64,000 bases of DNA from Branchiostoma floridae. Its lineage: Eukaryota > Chordata > Leptocardii > Amphioxiformes > Branchiostomatidae. The position numbers were made by a program, and so were the translations under genes. The notes beneath the pieces were generated by a model, which did not search any database, was not told the DNA's origin, and worked only from the letters and a program-made list of their open reading frames with translations. The stretch is from assembly GCF_000003815.2 (NCBI RefSeq), contig NC_049988.1:3901765-3965764 (forward strand), read 5' to 3'. Position 1 is the first letter of the stretch. The number at the start of each line of letters is the position of its first letter. Shown in pieces: positions 57,003 through 64,000 of this stretch.

Positions 57003-57411
57003 CTGTTACCAGTTGGTTGGCCGTTCGTGGGAAACATGAACCTAAGCGTGGACTGACTCCCCTGGCCAATTTTCTCGTTTTGCCAAATTCTATGATCGTT
57101 GTACCCCCGTAGGAAGATAGTCATGTATCTTGCTATTTTGTATGTACGATGTGTAAATGTTGGATTCTAATTATGACTCAATTAAAGGGACGGATTTGAG
57201 TTTTCTTAACCATATGAATAAAGACCAAAGAAAAATAACCAGACAAACAAATTACAGTAAGACATACCATCGTTGTTGATGGTAAACACGAAATATTGGA
57301 AGAACATCGCCCTTTCGCTACGTACTGTAGTGAGAGACGCCCTCCATGGTAAATGATTTAGCTTGGGATATTAGTACTAGTATACGATGTATCTGTGCTA
57401 AAATGTCCCTG

Positions 57412-57630
57412 TAGCTCAACTGGTAGCAGCGTCGCAGTTGAGCTCCTAGTCTCGATTAGTTGGTATACTGGGAGACCCAGGTTCAATCCTGGGTAGGGCA
57501 TCTCGGTTGGGGCTGCACCTATCTTTCAGGAGGTACGAAAAATGTTGTGCCGTGTTCGAGGAAGTGCCTTGGGCACGTCAGTGGGGAAAGACTAGCAACT
57601 CCTTCCTGTAAGAAAATACCCATCTTGAAC
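57412..57630 (+). repeat. tRNA-derived SINE of a second family
   Basis: CTGTAGCTCAACTGGTAGCA (A-box) and CAGGTTCAATCCTGGG (B-box) are separated by an extra block carrying ATTAGTTGGTATACTGGGAG. ATGTCCC and GGGCAT could form most of an acceptor stem. The body TCTCGGTTGGGGCTGCACCT then GTGTTCGAGGAAGTGCC follows. The extra block makes a working tRNA unlikely. Confidence 0.65.
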
Positions 57631-57644
57631 GAGTAAAACTATAA

Positions 57645-57870
57645 TATCCAACACAAAAAAATGTGTCAAGGAATGGACAATCCACTGCTGCCGTGACGTC
57701 ACGTTATGCAAATAGAACACGTCAATCAGTGAGCAGTGGATCATAAGTTGCAGGAAGTCTATGGCGCCCACCGTCTCTGTTCAGGGATGGCGGTTCATTC
57801 CTTGACAACGACTGGATCTGTTCAGTCGAAAATTTGGATAAGTCCAATTTTTGTGTTAGATATAACTAGT
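57645..57870. repeat. Penelope-related foldback sequence
   Basis: CCAACACAAAAA, TGTCAAGGAATGGACAATCC, GCCGTGACGTCACGTTATGC, GCAGTGGATCATAAGTTGCA and GATCTGTTCAGTCGAAAATT match the flanks of the GIY-YIG remnant at 29268-29850. The ends are inverted (GGACAATCC with GGTTCATTCC; ATTTTTGTGTTAGAT with ATCCAACACAAAAA). Confidence 0.6.
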
Positions 57871-58574
57871 TCAAGAATGACTTCTAACGTTACCAACACA
57901 GATGAACTTTCAAGTTAAAAATATATCCTGATGCAGATACGGCAAAGAAACTTGGTGCCCTATTTGCCACAAGGAAGTACAGGGGTTCAAAAGAACGATC
58001 GTGTCCTAGCGTGCTGTAGATGTCTACTACAGATAAACAACCAGCTAGTGGAAGAAACTCCCGATTTGGCATTTCATCTGACACGACTGAGTTCCTTGGG
58101 CACGTGCCAAACTGAAAGTGTCGTCTGTGGAACTGCCTGTTTCTTCACGATAGCAGGACCGTAAAATCCAAATACACCTTACGTAATGTCTGGAAGGTAC
58201 CCGACTATACAATAAATTTTCATACCCTATACCTTCCTTTAGCTTGGTTGCCGGTATTGGATGTTATGAGGAAATTCGACCTTTATGATGAATAGAGGGT
58301 TGTACGAGAACGCTGTAGTCAGAGTTATTCTTTTCATTTTATAGCGGGAAGTTTGGCAATAGAAAAATAGATTCTGAATGAATGAGAGGGAAAGAATCAC
58401 ACGCACGCGCGCAAGCACACACACACACACATACAAACACACACGCACACACACATACATACACAGACTCTTGCACACACACTCACGCACATACACATAC
58501 ACATAAACGTAGAGGTAGAGGGGACCAGTAGAATTCTCTTTATCATCCATCCATCCATCCATCCATCCATTCAT

Positions 58575-58608
<34 letters not shown>

Positions 58609-58708
58609 GTCCATCCTTCCATCCAAATCGCTCGTTCTCACCCTCCCTCCAATTTCCCCATTCCTCCCTCCCTCCTTCATCCCTCCCTCCCTCTATCCAT
58701 ATCGGTTG

Positions 58709-58740
<32 letters not shown>

Positions 58741-59762
58741 ACATACGCCTCTGATTGCATCAACACTACCTCCCATCAACTACGTTACCTTCATTGCCGT
58801 CCTATCTTCCACAAGGAAGAAAAAAAGTAATTTCACGGATAGTTACTGTGTGGAAAATTTCTAGAAGGTTCATTAATCCCCGAAGATTAACGGTTGAATG
58901 GTGGCTGTCCGCCTCTGCGGGTGTAAACTGCCCAACGTGATCACATCGATTTTTGGGCGGGAAAATCTCCATTCTTCCGGGCGATCGGACACGGTGTGAT
59001 TCCATCCCGTCCCTGATTTGATTAAGACTGCTGAATCTGATTGGTCGAGAAGACCGCAATCTGATGGAACACGGTTGGGGAGAAAATGACGTCATTGGCT
59101 ATTCTCTTATCGTCGGAGTCCACTCGACCGTACTTTAAGTTTACAACGTTCTGAATGAAGACATACCAAGCGTCATAAAGGGATATTAAGATATACCTCT
59201 TTTAAGATAGACAGGGATAAATCAACTACACTCAACATCCCAGAGGAGACGGGAGACATTAGCATTTTTTTTTCAATACGCAAACAAAAAAGATGTTTGG
59301 ACATTGCTATGCAAATCGAGAAAATGGTCAAGACGAGCATTCACCTTTAACATATTACCCACAATTTATGTCGCTGAGCACTCGTACTCGAAATAGTGAA
59401 CTACTAGTACCTTATTGTAGGGTAAGACCCTGTACTGGAGTATGTTATCTTTATTTTTTGTCATTCTTGCATGCAACAAATCATTTTTGTGCTTTCACTC
59501 TAAAGATTCACCAACTTATTAAAATCATGTGATTCACACATCACACTATTCAACCAACACGATATATCTGATCGGCTTTTTCAATTTTGTCAGACAACAT
59601 AGAATTATTGAAATTTTGCTCTGCTTAGAAATAGAATAATAGAACTCCTTCATATTTGAAATTATGCCATGCCTACATTGAAAATGAAAAATTAATTTAC
59701 TTCGTTTTGTCCTCGTAGTATGTAAAATACTTCAGTCATTTAGAATTATTGAGAAATGTTTG

Positions 59763-59765
<3 letters not shown>
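57871..59765. other. No gene recognised; microsatellites and a CRE/CCAAT site
   Basis: Contains CA-rich repeats (58396-58500), an (ATCC)n array (58543-58622), a CCCT-rich stretch and (CT)n (58713-58742). TGACGTCATTGG at 59087-59098 joins a CRE and an inverted CCAAT box. No coding exon was seen. Confidence 0.4.
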
Positions 59766-59808
<43 letters not shown>

Positions 59809-59877
59809 AAAATAGACTCAAATTTCTTAGAATGATGCCAAAATTTTCTACACTTGTTACCTTGTATAACTGTTGCG
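59766..59877. repeat. Left direct repeat flanking the RLE retroelement
   Basis: (TA)20 at 59766-59805 followed by 72 bp starting GTCAAAATAGACTC and ending GTATAACTGTTGCG. The same sequence, with one 6-bp insertion, is at 62243-62362. Confidence 0.85.
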
Positions 59878-62241
59878 TATAACTTCCCAAAGGAAGAGGA
59901 GTCAAGTAAGGTAGACCAGTTCCGCTTAATTTCTCTGCTCAGTGTTGAGGGAAAGATCTTCTTCAAGATTGTGGCCCAGCGTCTAATAAAGTACCTTCTG
60001 GACAACCAGTATATTGACACATCTGTGCAGAAGGGGGGAGTTCCTGGTGTCCCAGGATGTCTTGAACACACGGGCGTAGTGACCCAGCTCATCCGGGAGG
60101 CTAAGGAGAACAGAGGGGACTTGGCAGTCTTGTGGCTGGATCTCGCGAATGCGTATGGTTCGATCCCCCACAAGCTTGTGGAAACAGCACTGACCAGACA
60201 CCATGTTCCAGAGTCAATTCAGAACCTCATCTTAGATTACTACAGCAACTTCTGGCTAAGAGCTGGCTCCAGTACAGCAACTTCAGCATGGCAACGGTTA
60301 GAGAAGGGCATCATTACTGGATGTACGATTTCAGTGCCCCTCTTTGCACTAGCGATGAACATGATTGTTAAAGGAGCGGAAGCAGGATGTAGGGGTCCCG
60401 TGTCTAGGTCTGGAACCAGGCAGCCGCCGATTCGAGCCTTCATGGACGATCTGACGGTGATGACTGCAACAGTCCCGGTGTGTAGATGGCTCCTACAGGG
60501 ATTAGAGCGTCTCATTACATGGGCACGGATGAGTTTCAAGCCGGCCAAGTCAAGATCTCTTGTCCTGAAGAAGGGGAAGGTGGCTGAAAGGTTCCGTTTC
60601 ACCCTGGGAGGCACTCAGATTCTCACAGTGTCAGAGAAACCAGTCAAGAGTCTGGGCAAGGTGTTCAGCAGCTCTCTGAAGGACACCGCTTCAGTTCAGC
60701 AGACTAGGAGTGACCTGACAACGTGGCTCGAGGGAATTGACAAGACAGGGCTACCTGGTAGCTTCAAGGCCTGGATGTTCCAGCATGGAGTCTTGCCAAG
60801 GGTACTCTGGCCTCTTCTTGTGTACGAGGTGCCGATGACCATGGTGGAGCAACTGGAGAGAACCATCAGCAGGTTCCTTCGCAAATGGTTGGGGCTCCCG
60901 AGGTCCTTAAGCAACATTGCCCTGTACGGTAGATCCACCAAGCTGCAGCTTTCCTTGAGTGGCCTGACTGAAGAGTTCAAGGTTACCCGTGCAAGAGAAG
61001 TGTTGATGTACCGGGACTCCTCAGACTCCAAGGTCTCTTCAGCCGGCATCCATGTCAGGACTGGAAGAAAATGGAAGGCACAGGAAGCAGTGGATCAGGC
61101 AGAGGCAAGGTTGAGACACAGTGTCCTCGTGGGGTCCGTGGCAGTAGGACGGGCAGGACTGGGCAGCTGCCCAAAGCCTCGGTACGACAAAGTCAGCGGG
61201 AAGGAGAAGCGTCCAAAAGATCCAGGATGAGATAAGGGCTGGGGAAGAGGAGGATCGGCGATGCAGGATGGTAGGCATGCGCAAGCAAGGTGCGTGGACT
61301 AGGTGGGAACATGCTGACTCCCGCAAGGTCACATGGCCAGAGTTGTGCAGAGCTGAGCCTTCTCGGATCAAATTTCTCATCTCTTCAGTGTACGACGTGC
61401 TTCCAAGTCCAGCTAACTTGCATGTCTGGGGCTTGGCAGAGACCCCCTCATGCCAACTCTGTCAGAGGAGAGGTACCCTTGAACACATTCTCAGTTGTTG
61501 TCCGAAAGCACTAGGGGAAGGGAGGTACCGCTGGCGGCATGACCAGGTTCTAAGGGTGTTGGCAGACACAGTTAGCAACGCCATCCAGAGTAGCAGGAGT
61601 CAGCAACCCCCCAAGAAGTCAATTGTCTTTAACAGGGCCGGAGAGAAAACCCGACAACAACCCACTTCCGCAGGTGGGCTTCTCTCCACTGCTAGAGATT
61701 GGCAGCTTCTAGTGGACCTTGGGAGACAGCTCAAGTTTCCAGAACACATTGTAGCCACGTCACTTCGCCCTGACATGGTACTCGTGTCAGAATCCACCAG
61801 ACAAGTGGTTCTGCTGGAGCTAACTGTTCCCTGGGAGGAGCGTATAAGCGAAGCCAACGAGCGGAAGAGGGCGAAGTATGCCGAACTGGTAGTACAAAGC
61901 CAGAGTAATGGGTGGAGAGCCCGGTGTGTACCAGTGGAGGTTGGTTGCCGGGGTTTCGCAGGGCAGTCTTTGGCTTATGTGTTAAAACTCCTTGGAGTAA
62001 GAGGTTTCCGTCTTCGGAAATCCATCAGGGATATTCTAGAGGCTGCTGAGAAAGCCTCACGTTGGTTGTGGTTCCGTAGGGGGAACCGTGGAAGCCACAC
62101 GGACACAGGTCGGGGAATGATCAACCTCGGCTGGGTCGCCCGGGTGAGGGTGTATGGTGATTAAAGACCCGAAACACCCAATGACCCCGGGTTCATCACT
62201 GATGATGTGTCCCTGTTCGCACTACCAGAGTGTATTCTAGA

Positions 62242-62242
<1 letters not shown>
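59878..62242 (+). mobile_element. 5'-truncated R2/R4-like non-LTR retroelement (RT, CCHC, restriction-like endonuclease), frameshifted
   Basis: The first frame (to TGA at 61228-61230) starts within RT motif 1 (FRLISLLSVEGKIFFKIVAQ) and has WLDLANAYGSIPH, IITGCTISVPLFALAM and AFMDDLTVM (FMDD where most LINEs have YADD, near 60439). After a one-base shift around 61205-61225 the second frame (to TAA at 62162-62164) has QGAWTRWE, CQLCQRRGTLEHILSCC (a C-x2-C...H...C knuckle) and RPDMVLVSE...VVLLELTVPWE...KYAEL, the PD-(D/E)XK restriction-like endonuclease. This order is diagnostic for the R2/R4/NeSL-type LINEs. The N-terminal DNA-binding region is lost. Confidence 0.85.
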
Positions 62243-62287
<45 letters not shown>

Positions 62288-62362
62288 AAAATAGACTCAA
62301 ATTTCTTAGAATGATGCCAAAATTTTCTACACTTGTTACTAGTACCTTGTATAACTGTTGCG
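62243..62362. repeat. Right direct repeat flanking the RLE retroelement
   Basis: (TA)21 at 62243-62284, then the same 72 bp as at 59806-59877 with TAGTAC inserted at 62340-62345. It continues into CAATAACTGTATTTCACTC, which is absent on the left side, as expected if the left copy was cut off by the insertion. Confidence 0.85.
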
Positions 62363-63634
62363 CAATAACTGTATTTCACTCATATACTCAGTTATTCATT
62401 CTTTCATTGTTCTTTATTCTTTACTTATGACGATATACACACTATTAGACAAAATTGTGTTGATACCTATACTCTTTATAATATGCAGCTTTGATATCAT
62501 GACGTTGTAAATGGTAAAAAAAAATGCCATCTGTTTCCGTACTTTCCCTTAGCAGCCACACTATATAAAACATGTCTCAACCAACACAAATACGCTGCCC
62601 CTTTGAAGGTGAGGTGTTGATCCGTGAAGTCTATTTCAGGAAGTTGTGACGTCACAGGTCACGCACGGGTCACATGTTTCCAGATGGCCGGGTACTTGTG
62701 ACGTCATAGCGATAGCGAAAAACGGCAAGTGCCAGACGAATGTTGATAATGAACTTGTAGTACGTGTCAGCCAAAGTTACTTGTCGGTGCAGCGATTTCC
62801 GCTGAGCTGCGTTATATCAGTAGTGTCCATTCCAAGTCACCGAGAGGGTTTTTGATAATATACAAATATTTGTAACATTTTCCAAAAGGTAGAATTGAGC
62901 AAGGACCTTGATTTGAGTAAGTGTCCCCATAAAGCAAGCCCTATTGTCCGTCTCTGTAATAAGAGTCTGTATATTTTCAGATTTCACTGCTGGGCACCGG
63001 TGGGTCCTTTGTGGTGGGCCATTGTTGCATGACACCCAGTCATACTTTTTAAGGATGTGTGAGTTGCTTTCTTCCTAGCCCACTGACCCATTTACAAAAT
63101 GTTACCAAAAATGGTAGAAAATGGTAAATAATGGTAAAATGTTGTTAACGTTACCTCTCTTCAGAAACTATTGGAAGTGTGATATCCTACATTACAAGTA
63201 AATGTATTTCTTAATTTTTACTCAACTGAGGAAATGTTCACAAAGTTTAAACAATATTCCAAATATTTCAAATATCTTTTGGACATATGATTACAAGGAA
63301 TTGGAAACATCTGTAAACTATGACAATGACAACCCTCTCGGTGACTTGGAATGTACTCTAGGCTTTACCTCCATAAAACCCTAGCCATTTTGTTTTTTGA
63401 CATTGTCTGTGTGTGTGTTGGTGTGTACGTATGTTTGCATGTGTGTTTCAGCATACATACATAGACACAGCTTAGTAAGGCGTCCTTTATTACACAGTTG
63501 ATGTAAAAAAGCGTGATAAATATTGTATTTTGTTTAGTGCTTTTGCCTGTACAGTGTATATCTGCTTAAACACAATTAATACAAATTTATAATTAATCAT
63601 GTTGCAAATACAGGTAGCCCGATACACTTTATAT
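62363..63634. other. No gene recognised
   Basis: Intergenic sequence with TGACGTCAC at 62646 and again near 62699, and a GT-rich tract near 63405-63450. No coding exon or family repeat was recognised. Confidence 0.35.
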
Positions 63635-63856
63635 CTAACGCTAGTTCACCTTTACCCGCGAGGTAACCTATATTCGTCGTTAAAAAACAGGTTATCTAGG
63701 GGTATCAAGTCGACGGAAGGTGGTTTCAAACTGCAATATTTTGAACAAAAAAAAAATTGAAACCACTGTCCGTCGACGTGATCCCCCTGGATACCCTGTT
63801 TTTAAAACAACAGATATAGGTTACCTCGCGGATAAAAGTGAAATGGCGTTATATAC
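63635..63856. repeat. Foldback MITE family A, copy 5
   Basis: Starts TCTAACGCTAGTTCACCTTT and ends GGATAAAAGTGAAATGGCGT then TATAT. Internal AAGTCGACGGAAGG and CTGTCCGTCGACGTGATC are the paired arms. The copy shows the family's outer ends most clearly. Confidence 0.8.
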
Positions 63857-64000
63857 ATTTGTTGGATCATTTCGGCCGAAATATCACACCAGGGGGCTCA
63901 ACATTGACCTTGACCTTCGTCTTCCTAACGCTATTATTTACATACAAAATATCATTAACGTTACAACCAATCCAGAGGTTCTAAAGTTGGACTGACCACA

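Noticed and set aside
56768-57124. Overlapping open frames of about 115 codons on both strands
   Set aside because: Both are produced by the TTTCGCCCG foldback array.
57412-57502. A functional tRNA gene with a long variable arm or intron
   Set aside because: The insertion between A and B boxes cannot be placed as a normal intron or variable arm, and SINE-body sequence follows.
58543-58622. A CRISPR-like array
   Set aside because: It is an (ATCC)n microsatellite without spacers, in a eukaryotic genome.

Overview
The window looks like about 64 kb of an invertebrate deuterostome nuclear genome, most likely a lancelet (Branchiostoma). This is inference: the genes are intron-rich with GT-AG introns, one gene combines EMI, EGF, NIDO, AMOP and VWD domains with a probable SEA domain, and the intergenic DNA is packed with foldback MITEs, tRNA-derived SINEs, CR1-like and R2/R4-like retroelements and Penelope-like remnants. 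The species cannot be fixed by reading alone. There is one 100-base run of N (30736-30835), inside an intron.

Two multi-exon host genes can be rebuilt completely with consistent splice phases. Gene 1 (plus strand, 7224-14032, 7 coding exons, 775 codons) encodes a double-pass or signal-anchored membrane protein. It has an N-terminal membrane anchor, a periplasmic-binding-protein type 1 (Leu/Ile/Val-receptor-like) ligand domain, a Cys/Gly-rich hydrophobic region after an Arg run, and a C-terminal membrane helix. Its ligand domain is interrupted by one in-frame TAG (8902-8904), although everything after it stays in frame. Gene 2 (minus strand, 15929-37902, 31 coding exons, 1613 residues) is a MUC4/mesh-like type I membrane protein: signal peptide, EMI, four EGF-like, NIDO, AMOP, VWD, six EGF-like, SEA-like, transmembrane, basic tail. 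The two genes are convergent, with 1.9 kb between their stop codons.

Layout: 1-7.2 kb is repeats and foldback elements; 7.2-14 kb gene 1; 14-15.9 kb repeats between the genes; 15.9-37.9 kb gene 2, whose introns host many mobile elements; 38-59.7 kb is gene-poor and holds a 5'-truncated CR1-like LINE with an intact reverse transcriptase frame (42835-44546), SINEs, MITEs and microsatellites; 59.8-62.3 kb is a 5'-truncated, frameshifted non-LTR retroelement with RT, CCHC and restriction-like endonuclease domains, flanked by 112/120 bp direct repeats that begin with (TA)n; 62.4-64 kb is unannotated sequence plus another foldback element.

The most unusual things seen are the gene 1 architecture with its interrupted reading frame, the (TA)n-flanked retroelement, the EMI-plus-NIDO/AMOP/VWD architecture of gene 2, and several foldback element families that recur within the window.
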